A DNA stretch of 64,000 bases from Maribacter spongiicola (GTDB lineage: Bacteria; Bacteroidota; Bacteroidia; Flavobacteriales; Flavobacteriaceae), in contig NZ_SOAY01000011.1 of the NCBI RefSeq assembly GCF_004364165.1, forward strand, positions 62,001 through 126,000, given 5' to 3'. Under the pieces are notes generated by a model. It had not been told where the DNA came from and made no database searches. It saw nothing but the letters and a program-made list of their open reading frames with translations. The translations under genes and the position numbers were made by a program. Shown piece by piece: positions 17,730-26,186 of the stretch. Within the stretch, counting starts at the first letter, position 1, and every line of letters begins with the position of its first letter.

Positions 17730-18806
17730 TTAATTGGGTATGAACAATACTCCGCTTGAAGAGTCTTTTTTTGCTCCGGTCACAGAAGAAAGCACATTTG
17801 TTAATTGCGCTACTCTTAATACTCCCATGAGTGCAAATACTAATGCTTCTTTAAATTCTATAATTATTTTTTCTGGCACAACTACTTTTGTTGTGTCACC
17901 CAATTTTTGCTGTAATGTTTCTATTAAAAATGAATTTAATGCGCCACCACCTGTAACCAGCAATTGCTGCTTGTTGTGCTTGAAATTCAGATTGATTTGT
18001 TGCGCTACTTTATCACAGATATGGTGAATACCTGTATGAAGTAAATTTTCGATGGTATCATCCGTATCTTCAACTATAGGAACCACTTCTGCTAAAAACC
18101 ATTCATAACCGATGGATTTTGGATGTGTTAGCAGGTAGTATTTTAGATTGTTTAATTGCGCTAACATTTTGGTGTTAATCTTACCCGAACGCGCAAGTTT
18201 ACCATCTTCGTCATATTCTAATTCAACTTTTCTGGTGATATAGTTTAGAATCATATTTGCCAAACCTATATCATATGCAATTCTCTTATCCTTTACTTCA
18301 AAAGACACATTGCTGATACCACCAAGATTTAAACAATACTCATATTCATTAAAAAACATACGGTCACCTATAGGTACAAGCGGAGCTCCTTGTCCGCCAA
18401 GAGCCAGGTCGTTTGTCCTAAAATCTGCAATTACTTTAATGCCTGTAGCATTTGCCAAATGTTGCCCTGAGCCTACTTGAAATGTGAGTCCCATTTCTGG
18501 TCGGTGATGGGTGGTATGACCATGACTAGCTATGTAATCTACTTCTAACTTGTTCTCGTTTATAAATATTGAGGTTTGCTCACCTAGGTAAGTACCGTAA
18601 GTGTTATGTAATTCAATAAGTTTTTCTGCGGATAAAGTAATAGCATCTTTAAGGGTGTTCAGCATCTTTGATGAGTACTTCACACTTTTAGTTTCTTTTA
18701 TATCAAACTCCCATACCCCATTTTTCTCCCAAATGTGGCAATAAGCTAAATCAAGACCATCTAATGATGTGCCCGACATAAGACCAATAATTTTATATGT
18801 TGTCAT
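17730..18806 (-). CDS. anmK: Anhydro-N-acetylmuramic acid kinase
   Basis: AnmK opens and phosphorylates 1,6-anhydro-MurNAc to MurNAc-6-phosphate, the substrate of MurQ encoded at 26941. The protein has 358 residues. It carries the N-terminal phosphate motif GLMSGTSLDGLDLAYC (residues 8-23), DFRTNDLALGGQGAPLVP (residues 126-143), LNLGGISNVS and the C-terminal VTGGGALNSFL, all characteristic of the family. It overlaps the CPBP gene by 14 bases and is the last gene of the operon digH-like, ampG, nagZ, CPBP, anmK. Confidence 0.95.
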   Translation of the reverse strand: MTTYKIIGLMSGTSLDGLDLAYCHIWEKNGVWEFDIKETKSVKYSSKMLNTLKDAITLSAEKLIELHNTYGTYLGEQTSIFINENKLEVDYIASHGHTTHHRPEMGLTFQVGSGQHLANATGIKVIADFRTNDLALGGQGAPLVPIGDRMFFNEYEYCLNLGGISNVSFEVKDKRIAYDIGLANMILNYITRKVELEYDEDGKLARSGKINTKMLAQLNNLKYYLLTHPKSIGYEWFLAEVVPIVEDTDDTIENLLHTGIHHICDKVAQQINLNFKHNKQQLLVTGGGALNSFLIETLQQKLGDTTKVVVPEKIIIEFKEALVFALMGVLRVAQLTNVLSSVTGAKKDSSSGVLFIPN

Positions 18807-19647
18807 TTGCGATTAATTGGGGTTTCTTTTTTATTTGAAAATAATAGATGATTGCTAGAACTAAAATTAATTCGGTGAGTAGGGAAAAAATAGAGCCTTC
18901 GAAGCCAAATTGACCTCCATTAATTTTATTGTTTTCAGGAACCTTAAATTCAATAATACTATAAATATCTTGCCCACTAACATTGAAGCCTAGTAATGAT
19001 TGAAAGAGATTCCAGCTAAAATGGAATGCTATTGGGTACCATAGGTTTTTTGTATACATATAAGAAGCGCCCAAAGCCATACCAGCCAAGAAAAGCCCAA
19101 GTAAACTAAACAAACTTATATTAGGATTTGCACCATGCATTAAGGCGAAAAGTGCAGAAGCAACTATTAATGCAACATATTTGTTAAATGAGAGCATTAG
19201 GTTTTTTTGAATATATCCTCTAAAAAGCACTTCTTCTAAAATTGCTACTAGTGTGAATAATGATATAGTATAAACCAATTCTAAAAAATCAAATTTAACT
19301 GCAGTAAAGATAATTTCTTTAGATACTATTAAACCTAAATAGGCTATACCCATAATGACAATTCCAAGTAGGGTGCCTATTATGATATCTTTTTTTCTGT
19401 TTTTTATATGAAGTCCTACTTCGATAAAATTTTGCTTGTCCATATATTTCATGAAAAGCCAAACTAAAAAAAGAGTGCCTAAAAATGAGAAAAATGTCAT
19501 TGTTAATTGTTGAAGAGAGGTTTCTTGAAAATCTCTATCACCAAATGGAATACCGGCAACGAAGGCACCCGCAACTTGAAATAAACCTACTATTAAAAAG
19601 TAGGGTATTATGATTGCTAAAACTCTTAACCACCCATTATGATTCAT
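18793..19647 (-). CDS. CPBP family intramembrane glutamic endopeptidase
   Basis: A 284-residue polytopic protein of the CAAX protease/bacteriocin-processing (CPBP/Abi) family. The three signature motifs are present: EEVLFRG (Glu138, Glu139, Arg143), FALMHG (His171) and HFSWN (His209, Asn213). About eight hydrophobic segments are seen. The substrate is unknown. It sits 8 bases after nagZ and overlaps anmK by 14 bases, so it is co-expressed with peptidoglycan recycling genes; a link between the two is not explained by known family functions. Confidence 0.88.
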   Translation of the reverse strand: MNHNGWLRVLAIIIPYFLIVGLFQVAGAFVAGIPFGDRDFQETSLQQLTMTFFSFLGTLFLVWLFMKYMDKQNFIEVGLHIKNRKKDIIIGTLLGIVIMGIAYLGLIVSKEIIFTAVKFDFLELVYTISLFTLVAILEEVLFRGYIQKNLMLSFNKYVALIVASALFALMHGANPNISLFSLLGLFLAGMALGASYMYTKNLWYPIAFHFSWNLFQSLLGFNVSGQDIYSIIEFKVPENNKINGGQFGFEGSIFSLLTELILVLAIIYYFQIKKKPQLIANDNI

Positions 19648-19655
19648 ATGCTTTT

Positions 19656-21209
19656 TTAAATATTAAATGGTAATTTTCCTTTTGCTTCAATACTACCTAA
19701 AAAATGTTCGGTAGCTACATCTTGAAACTCTTTGAAATTCTGATAGGCTATTACCGTTGCCGTTGTTTTTTCGGTTTTGAAAAACTTCAACGCATACGGA
19801 TTGCCAAAGTGATATAACACAACATTTTTAGAGGCTATCAATTCATTTATAAATTCGATTTCTTCATCAAAGAATCCGAATTTGTTGGTCGGTTTTATTT
19901 GTGGCGGAGTTAATAGAAGTAAGATTTCGGTTTCCTGTTCAACTTCTTTTTTCATTTCTAAGATATTATCTAAAATATCTTGCTTCGTTTGGTCGGTGCC
20001 AAATCGTTTTATGGTTAGCGTACAGAAATTTGTTGTTTTAAATGATGCGATTTCTGCAGCAGTACCATGATGTAAAGTGAGTGATTGTTCGGCTATTTTT
20101 CTGTTTAGAGAAGAAGGGTCGGTTAATTTTATTTCTAAACTCTCTTCGGTAATTGCCTTTTCTTTAAGCTGCCAAATGCGTTCAACGCTTTTATTAATTT
20201 GAGCTTCAGTTGCATTTTTTAAGATATGCTGAATGCCTTCTTCTATATGTTCGGCAAAACATAATACATCATTACCAGCGTTAAAAGCTAGCCATTCTAA
20301 TTCTCCCTTAATAGGATAATGTTTTGACACTGCATGCATATTGAGCGCATCTGAAATGACTACCCCATCAAAGCCCATTTCGTTTCTTAGCACACCAGTT
20401 ATAATGTCTTTATTAATGCTTGAAGGTAATTCTGGATTAGTAGTTAATGCAGCAACGGATAAATGCCCTACCATAACAGAATCTACACCTTCGTCTATTA
20501 ATTTTTGAAAAGGATACAATTCATTTTCAATAAGTTCTTCTTTCGATTTGTCAATAACGGGTAACCCTAAATGGGAATCTGTTGCTGTATCGCCGTGACC
20601 CGGAAAATGTTTAATGCTCGTAAATACACCTTCACTTTGGGTGCCTTTTACAAAAGCAGTTGCCATCGTAACTACATTACTCTTGTCATCACCAAAAGAA
20701 CGATACCCAATTACGGGATTATTCGGATTCACATTGACATCTACCACAGGCGAAAGATTCCAATGTATACCAGCAGCTTTACAATCTTTCGCAATCTGCT
20801 TGCCAACTTCAAACACTAATGCTTCGTTATCAGTATTTGCGCCAAGAGTTATAGCATATGGATATTGCGGAGTATTTTCAATTCGCATTGCTAATCCCCA
20901 TTCGGCGTCAATAGAAATTAATAGGGGATAGGTTGCTGTTTTTTGATATCTCGTGATGAGGTTTTTTAAAGTCTCAAAACTATTCTCGTTTACCACTACT
21001 TTCTTTTTGCCTTCAAAATTGGTAGCAGCACTTGCTCTTGAATGGAAGAAACAGAGTCCGCCAACGTGGTGCTCAGAAATCAGCTTTTCTAATTGCTGAA
21101 TTTCTTCTTCTGTATCATTTATAAAAGCTGCGGGCATAAATAGCTGTCCGACTTTCTCGGTTAACGAGAGCTTTTTTATAGCTTCTTTTGTAGGTATCAT
21201 ATTATTCAT
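19656..21209 (-). CDS. nagZ: Beta-N-acetylhexosaminidase, glycoside hydrolase family 3 (NagZ-like)
   Basis: NagZ removes GlcNAc from GlcNAc-anhydroMurNAc(-peptide) during wall recycling. In this 517-residue protein the NagZ-type catalytic loop KHFPGHGDTATDSH is at residues 200-213 and the nucleophile region VVISDALNMHAVS has Asp287. After residue 370 comes a C-terminal GH3-type alpha/beta domain, longer than in E. coli NagZ. There is no signal peptide, so it should be cytoplasmic, consistent with the AmpG-like importer encoded immediately upstream. It overlaps that gene by 8 bases. Confidence 0.9.
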   Translation of the reverse strand: MNNMIPTKEAIKKLSLTEKVGQLFMPAAFINDTEEEIQQLEKLISEHHVGGLCFFHSRASAATNFEGKKKVVVNENSFETLKNLITRYQKTATYPLLISIDAEWGLAMRIENTPQYPYAITLGANTDNEALVFEVGKQIAKDCKAAGIHWNLSPVVDVNVNPNNPVIGYRSFGDDKSNVVTMATAFVKGTQSEGVFTSIKHFPGHGDTATDSHLGLPVIDKSKEELIENELYPFQKLIDEGVDSVMVGHLSVAALTTNPELPSSINKDIITGVLRNEMGFDGVVISDALNMHAVSKHYPIKGELEWLAFNAGNDVLCFAEHIEEGIQHILKNATEAQINKSVERIWQLKEKAITEESLEIKLTDPSSLNRKIAEQSLTLHHGTAAEIASFKTTNFCTLTIKRFGTDQTKQDILDNILEMKKEVEQETEILLLLTPPQIKPTNKFGFFDEEIEFINELIASKNVVLYHFGNPYALKFFKTEKTTATVIAYQNFKEFQDVATEHFLGSIEAKGKLPFNI

Positions 21210-22476
21210 TGGGAACTGATGTTTTTTTACCGAAATCTGCCGGATAAGAAATGAATTTTAATAAGAATAGTGCTGGCAAGGCTGCGATAACTACCCAAAC
21301 GAAAAAGCCTTCATAACCCAGCCATTGTTGAATATAACCACTAACCATACCCGGTAACATCATGCCCAGCGCCATAAAGCCTGTGGCGATGGCATAATGC
21401 GATGTTTTAGACTTACCGTCGGCAATATAAATGAGGTACATTAAAAAGGCTGCAAAACCGAAGCCGTAGCCGAATTTTTCAAAAATTACTGTTGCCGTTA
21501 CTGCATAAATATTAGTGGTATTTGTCACTGCTAAAATGGCATATAAAATATTGGGTAGGTTTAATGAAAGCACCATAGGTAGCATCCATTTTTTTAAACC
21601 ATCCCGAGAAATGAGAATACCTCCTAATATTCCTCCTAAGGAAAGAAAAATAACTCCTGCTGTACCGAAAATTGTTCCTAGCTGTTCTGTTGAATATCCT
21701 AATCCGCCTTTACCGGGAGAATCCAGCAAAAACGGAGAAGCCATTTTTACCAATTGAGATTCACCCAAGCGATAGGTAAGTATAAACGCTAGAGCAATGC
21801 CAATACCTGGTTTTTTGAAAAAAGAAGTAAATACTTCTAAGAATCCAGCAGGTTTTTCTTTGTCCTCTATATTTTCAGATTCATATTTCGGAGTAACAAA
21901 AAAGGTAGCAACAGTCATAATCAACATTAAAAATGCTGCTGCCGACATGGTTACGCTCCAGGCTTTAGTATTGTCACCATATTTGTTTTCTAAAAATCCT
22001 GCTAAGACAACAATTAAACCTTCACCGGTTACCATGGCAAGTCTGTAAAAGGTACTTCGCATTCCCACGAAAAAAGATTGTTTCTTTTCGGTCAAGCCCA
22101 ACATATAATACCCATCTGAGGCAATGTCATTTGTAGCAGATGCAAAAGCTGCCATCCAAAAACAGGCTAATGATGATATAAAAAACATATTGGTTGGTAA
22201 GGTTAAACCAACGCCCAATAACGAAATTGCGATTAAAAGTTGCATGGCTAAAAACCATTTACGCTTGGTACTTTTTAGATCTACAAACGGACTCCATAAT
22301 GGTTTTAAAACCCATGGTAAATACAGTAAACTCGTATATAGCCCAATGTCTTCATTGCTAACGCCTAATTTTTTGTACATAATTACCGAAACGGTAACTA
22401 CCAAAACATACGGTAACCCTTGTGTGAAATATAAAACCGGAACCCATGCCCAGGCGCCTTTATCTTTTTGAATCAT
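21202..22476 (-). CDS. ampG: AmpG-like MFS muropeptide transporter
   Basis: A 424-residue major facilitator with 12 membrane segments. The N-terminus (YFTQGLPYVLVVTVSVIMYK, residues 17-36), LPWVLKPLWSPFVD and SATNDIASDGYYM resemble AmpG permeases, which import GlcNAc-anhydroMurNAc peptides. The context is decisive: it lies between a DigH-like hydrolase (17-base overlap) and nagZ (8-base overlap). Another sugar or siderophore substrate cannot be excluded from sequence alone. Confidence 0.83.
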   Translation of the reverse strand: MIQKDKGAWAWVPVLYFTQGLPYVLVVTVSVIMYKKLGVSNEDIGLYTSLLYLPWVLKPLWSPFVDLKSTKRKWFLAMQLLIAISLLGVGLTLPTNMFFISSLACFWMAAFASATNDIASDGYYMLGLTEKKQSFFVGMRSTFYRLAMVTGEGLIVVLAGFLENKYGDNTKAWSVTMSAAAFLMLIMTVATFFVTPKYESENIEDKEKPAGFLEVFTSFFKKPGIGIALAFILTYRLGESQLVKMASPFLLDSPGKGGLGYSTEQLGTIFGTAGVIFLSLGGILGGILISRDGLKKWMLPMVLSLNLPNILYAILAVTNTTNIYAVTATVIFEKFGYGFGFAAFLMYLIYIADGKSKTSHYAIATGFMALGMMLPGMVSGYIQQWLGYEGFFVWVVIAALPALFLLKFISYPADFGKKTSVPNE

Positions 22477-23995
22477 TCTTGGGATTGTTCTTTAGGTTGA
22501 TGACTGTTGGTTTAGTTTCTGCGCCATAAAAATCAATAAAGCTGATACTGTAAAATGATTTACGGTAATCTGTTTTTGATATGCGAATGGAATTAGAATT
22601 CGGTTCTACTAAATTTTTTGAGAGTAATTTTTTAATAGAATATTCCTCTTTTACTTTTCTGCCAGCCTTATATAGAAGAGCATAACGCAAGCCTCTTAAA
22701 TCGTCGTATTCTAGAATAACCTCATCATCAACAAAAGAAACATCTAAAAGTTTAGGTGTCATCGAAATGTGATTTTTTGCCAATGAAGAAATAGGATTCA
22801 AAGCAGGTAACTTATAATATTTCTTGTGAATATATTCAACCACATCATCATTATCTTTCATTAGAGATTTGGCGCTGAACATGATGTTCCCCTGAATTTC
22901 TGGTGTCTCTCGGGCGAGTTCTAGTTGGTTGGGGATCTCTTTAATATCGTCCCAGGCTTTATCGCTATTGTTTCTAATTTTATATGGACCGTTACCTACA
23001 TAAAGGTTAGTTCCATAATTGTTTTTAGACCACCAGTCTAGAATTTTGGTATGAGAGGCTACAGTTAAATCCATACTCCAATATACTTGGGGTGCTAGGT
23101 AATCGATCCACCCATTTTCCATCCAAAGTAGCGGGTCTGCGTATAAATCTTCATAGGTAGTTTGCCCTGCTTTCGTATCGGAGCCCTTTGGGTCTGTCGA
23201 ATTGTTTTTCCAAACTCCGAACGGACTAATACCAAACTGTACCCATGGCTTAATCGATTTTATTGTATTATGAGATTGGCTTACCAGAGAATCTATATTA
23301 CTACGTCGCCAGTCATCAATAGTTTGATTTTTTTGTGCATAAGTTTCAAATGCTAAAGAGTCATTAAAAACTTCATTGGTGATTTTATATGGATAGAAAT
23401 AATCATCGAAATGAATGGCATCTACATCATAGTTAGAAACCAGTTCTGCAATGATATTAGAAAAATGCTTGCGTACTTCCGGTAGCCCAGGGTTGTAGTA
23501 ATTCTTTTTGCCATAATGCACAATCCATTCTGGGTGAGTGCAGTAGTCATGGGTTTCAGAAAGTACTTCGAAATTCTCATCAAAAGTTGCCCTGTATGGG
23601 TTTAACCATGCGTGAAACTCCATTCCTCTTACATGAGCTTCGTTAATCATCCAATCAAGAACATCTGTATTCCATTTTGGTGCTGTGCCTTCTTTGCCTG
23701 TTAAAAATCGGGAATATGGGGCGTATTCAGATTGGTAAAAAGCATCACCTGCAGCACGAACCTGAACGATTAGAGCATTGTAATTTTCTTTTTCGTAGAA
23801 GTCTAGAATTTTAAGGTAGTCCGCTTTTTGTTTCTCAGAAGTATCATTGCCATTTTTTGGCCAGTCGATATTGACCACAGTTGCAATCCATACACCTCTA
23901 AATTCTCTCTTTGGGTGTTTTTCATGCGATTGAAAAACTCCACAAGAATTAAGAAGTAAAAGTAGAAGGGTGAGTAGTGTTAGTTGTTTTGTCAT
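22460..23995 (-). CDS. Lipoprotein of the GHL10/DUF187 family (DigH-like glycoside hydrolase)
   Basis: A 511-residue protein with a lipoprotein signal (LLLLLNSC, Cys at about 18). The catalytic (beta/alpha)8-type domain spans about residues 28-340: REFRGVWIATVVNIDWP at the start, EFHAWLNPYRATFD, IHFDDYFYPY and WIDYLAPQVYWS follow. C-terminal residues 395-505 look like a fibronectin-type accessory domain. The family includes E. coli DigH (YddW), which cleaves peptidoglycan glycan strands stripped of peptides. Being first in an operon with ampG, nagZ and anmK supports the same role in the periplasm or at the outer membrane. Confidence 0.85.
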   Translation of the reverse strand: MTKQLTLLTLLLLLLNSCGVFQSHEKHPKREFRGVWIATVVNIDWPKNGNDTSEKQKADYLKILDFYEKENYNALIVQVRAAGDAFYQSEYAPYSRFLTGKEGTAPKWNTDVLDWMINEAHVRGMEFHAWLNPYRATFDENFEVLSETHDYCTHPEWIVHYGKKNYYNPGLPEVRKHFSNIIAELVSNYDVDAIHFDDYFYPYKITNEVFNDSLAFETYAQKNQTIDDWRRSNIDSLVSQSHNTIKSIKPWVQFGISPFGVWKNNSTDPKGSDTKAGQTTYEDLYADPLLWMENGWIDYLAPQVYWSMDLTVASHTKILDWWSKNNYGTNLYVGNGPYKIRNNSDKAWDDIKEIPNQLELARETPEIQGNIMFSAKSLMKDNDDVVEYIHKKYYKLPALNPISSLAKNHISMTPKLLDVSFVDDEVILEYDDLRGLRYALLYKAGRKVKEEYSIKKLLSKNLVEPNSNSIRISKTDYRKSFYSISFIDFYGAETKPTVINLKNNPKNDSKR

Positions 23996-24003
23996 AAATG
24001 TAA

Positions 24004-24038
24004 AAAAGGCCCATTTTAAAACTAAAAATAGGCCTTTT
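24004..24038 (-). terminator. Terminator-like hairpin between nagB and the digH-like gene
   Basis: On the minus strand AAAAGGCC and GGCCTTTT form a stem around an AT-rich loop that can pair further, followed by a run of six T. It ends 9 bases before the ATG of the digH-like gene (23995), so it either ends the nagB transcript or acts as an attenuator for the downstream operon. Confidence 0.55.
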
Positions 24039-24053
24039 AATTTAATTTAGTTG

Positions 24054-25982
24054 TTAGTTGAATTTATGTCTTACAAAGGCTTCCATAGCCGCGTATGATG
24101 ATAAGCCCATTGCTTTGTATTTATTAGCGGTATCGCGGTTTCTTTCTTCTGCACGCATCCAAAATTCTCTAGAGTCGTCACCTTGAAACATTACTCCGTC
24201 TTTTTGAGACTGGTGGCAGAAAATAGCATATCGCTTTTTCAATACTTGCCCCGGACTCATCGGTACTGCCATTTCAATTTCGTTAATATCCCACTCATGC
24301 CAAGCACCTCTGTACAACCAAACCCAGCAATCTTTCATAAAAGGTTCTGATTTCAATTCTTCGCATGCTGCAAATACAGCATCTAAACAAACTTTGTGTG
24401 TACCGTGAGGATCGGCTAAATCCCCAGCGGCATAAATTTGATGAGGTTTTATCTGTTTAATAATATCTACAACAATCTTAATATCTTCTTCAGATAAGTT
24501 TTTCTTCTTAATAGTACCTGTTTCATAAAACGGAAGATCTAAAAAATGTACGTTTTTATCATCAAGTCCCATATACCTGGTTGCGGCATAAGATTCTCCT
24601 CTTCTTATTTTTCCCTTTAAATTTCTAACTTCTGGAGCATCAATTCGAGTTTCGTTTTTATTTGCTATAGATTTAATAATATTTTTTGCCTCATCAGACG
24701 GATTAATCTGCATAGCTATTTCAGCATATTTTCTAGCATCGGTATCTGAAACTGCAATGTTACCCGAAGTTTGATATACAATATGTACATCATGACCTTG
24801 TTCGACTAACCTGTCAAAAGTGCCGCCCATAGAGATAACATCATCATCTGGGTGCGGACTAAATATGATTACTCTCTTTTTGGCTGGTGTAGCACGTTCT
24901 GGTCTGTGGGTGTCATCAGCATTTGGTTTTCCGCCTGGCCAACCGGTAATGGTGTGTTGTAATTTATTGAACATTTCAATATTCAGATCATAAGAATCAT
25001 CTAAGGCTAAAAGATCAGCCATGCCGTTATCGTTATAATCTTTATCGGTTAAACTTAAAATAGTTTTACCTGTAGTTTCACAAAGCCAAACCATGGCTTT
25101 TGCCTTTAACTCCTCGTTCCAATCGCAAGAATCTACTAACCAAGGTGTTTTGTTTCTAGTTAACTGGCTACCTGCACCAGTATCTAAAACAAAAGTACAA
25201 TTGTCATGTTCTTGTAAGTAGGTTGCTGGTACGTGTGATGAAATATCGCCTTCAATAGTTTTTTTAATGATACCCGCTTTGTTTTCGCCCCAGCCTAATA
25301 AAACAATTCTCTTGGCTTTTCTTACTGTAGCAATCCCCATGGTAATTGCTTTTCTAGGTACATTGGCTATACCTAAAAAAGAAGGTGCTGCATCTACGCG
25401 AGTTATATGGTCTAAAGTAATTACCCGTGTTCCGGAATTAAAATGAGAACCTGGTTCATTAAAGCCGACATGGCCTGTTCTACCAATACCCAATAATTGA
25501 AAGTCTAAACCGCCATGCTCTTTTATTTTGCGATCATAGCTTAAACAATATGCTGTAGTTTCTTCATTACTTACAGTACCGTCAGGAATATGAATATTCT
25601 TTTCAGGTATATCTACATGATTAAAAAGATGCTCATGCATGAAATAGAAATAACTCTGAATGTTATTCGGCTCCATCGGTAAGTATTCATCTAAGTTAAA
25701 GGTGATAACATTTTTAAAGCTCAAACCTTCTTCTTTGTGCATACGAACTAATTCTTCATAAACCCGAATTGGTGAAGAACCTGTCGCTAAACCTAATACG
25801 CAATTTCTCTTTTGCCCTTGTCTCTTTTTTATCAAAGCAGCAATTTCATGGGCTACTATTATCGAAGCTTCATTGGAATCTTCGAAAATAACATTATGAA
25901 TTTTTTCGAATCGTGTTTCTTCAAACTGACCTATAGGCTTGTGTGAGATGTCGATCTTAGAATTTTTAACGGTTGTTTTCAT
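24054..25982 (-). CDS. nagB: Glucosamine-6-phosphate deaminase fused to a PIG-L/LmbE-type deacetylase
   Basis: The protein has 642 residues and two domains. Residues 1-290 are NagB-like (GlcN-6-P to fructose-6-P plus ammonia): LATGSSP (65-71), NLDEY with the proton-acceptor position Asp98, and GIGRTGHVGFNEP with His171 and Glu176. The residue matching E. coli Asp141 is Thr169. Residues 368-642 are a PIG-L/LmbE metal-dependent deacetylase: PHPDD at 376-380, and DPHGTH at 524-529. The second domain could deacetylate GlcNAc-6-P, replacing NagA, which is not encoded here; this is inference. It diverges from the deoR-murQ pair. Confidence 0.88.
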   Translation of the reverse strand: MKTTVKNSKIDISHKPIGQFEETRFEKIHNVIFEDSNEASIIVAHEIAALIKKRQGQKRNCVLGLATGSSPIRVYEELVRMHKEEGLSFKNVITFNLDEYLPMEPNNIQSYFYFMHEHLFNHVDIPEKNIHIPDGTVSNEETTAYCLSYDRKIKEHGGLDFQLLGIGRTGHVGFNEPGSHFNSGTRVITLDHITRVDAAPSFLGIANVPRKAITMGIATVRKAKRIVLLGWGENKAGIIKKTIEGDISSHVPATYLQEHDNCTFVLDTGAGSQLTRNKTPWLVDSCDWNEELKAKAMVWLCETTGKTILSLTDKDYNDNGMADLLALDDSYDLNIEMFNKLQHTITGWPGGKPNADDTHRPERATPAKKRVIIFSPHPDDDVISMGGTFDRLVEQGHDVHIVYQTSGNIAVSDTDARKYAEIAMQINPSDEAKNIIKSIANKNETRIDAPEVRNLKGKIRRGESYAATRYMGLDDKNVHFLDLPFYETGTIKKKNLSEEDIKIVVDIIKQIKPHQIYAAGDLADPHGTHKVCLDAVFAACEELKSEPFMKDCWVWLYRGAWHEWDINEIEMAVPMSPGQVLKKRYAIFCHQSQKDGVMFQGDDSREFWMRAEERNRDTANKYKAMGLSSYAAMEAFVRHKFN

Positions 25983-26017
25983 GAGATAATGGTAGATTTT
26001 TGGATTTTTAAATCATG

Positions 26018-26025
26018 CAAATATA
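26018..26025 (-). promoter_or_regulatory. Predicted -7 box for nagB
   Basis: TATATTTG on the minus strand (26025-26018) matches TAnnTTTG and lies about 36 bases upstream of the nagB ATG. I do not see a good -33 TTTG at the usual distance, which would fit an activator- or repressor-controlled promoter. Confidence 0.35.
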
Positions 26026-26054
26026 TGCGTTATTTTAATTTAATGCAGTTTTTT

Positions 26055-26068
26055 GCAATAAATATTGC
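26055..26068. promoter_or_regulatory. Palindromic operator candidate between nagB and deoR
   Basis: GCAATA and TATTGC flank AA in the 204-base divergent gap. It lies 30 bases upstream of the nagB -7 box and is followed by two further TTGCTG elements. A DeoR-family regulator is encoded next door, so it is a natural candidate site; binding is inference. Confidence 0.35.
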
Positions 26069-26146
26069 TGTATTTTGCTGTTAATTAATCATTAATTTTT
26101 GTTTTAGTAACATTACCGACATAAAACAGCATGTGCTAAAAATCAT

Positions 26147-26154
26147 TATCTTTG
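26147..26154 (+). promoter_or_regulatory. Predicted -7 box for deoR-murQ
   Basis: TATCTTTG (26147-26154) matches TAnnTTTG and lies 33 bases before the deoR ATG, giving a leader of about 25 bases. No clear -33 element is visible. Confidence 0.4.
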
Positions 26155-26186
26155 GAATTATTATACATATATAAAGCTGCTATTCC

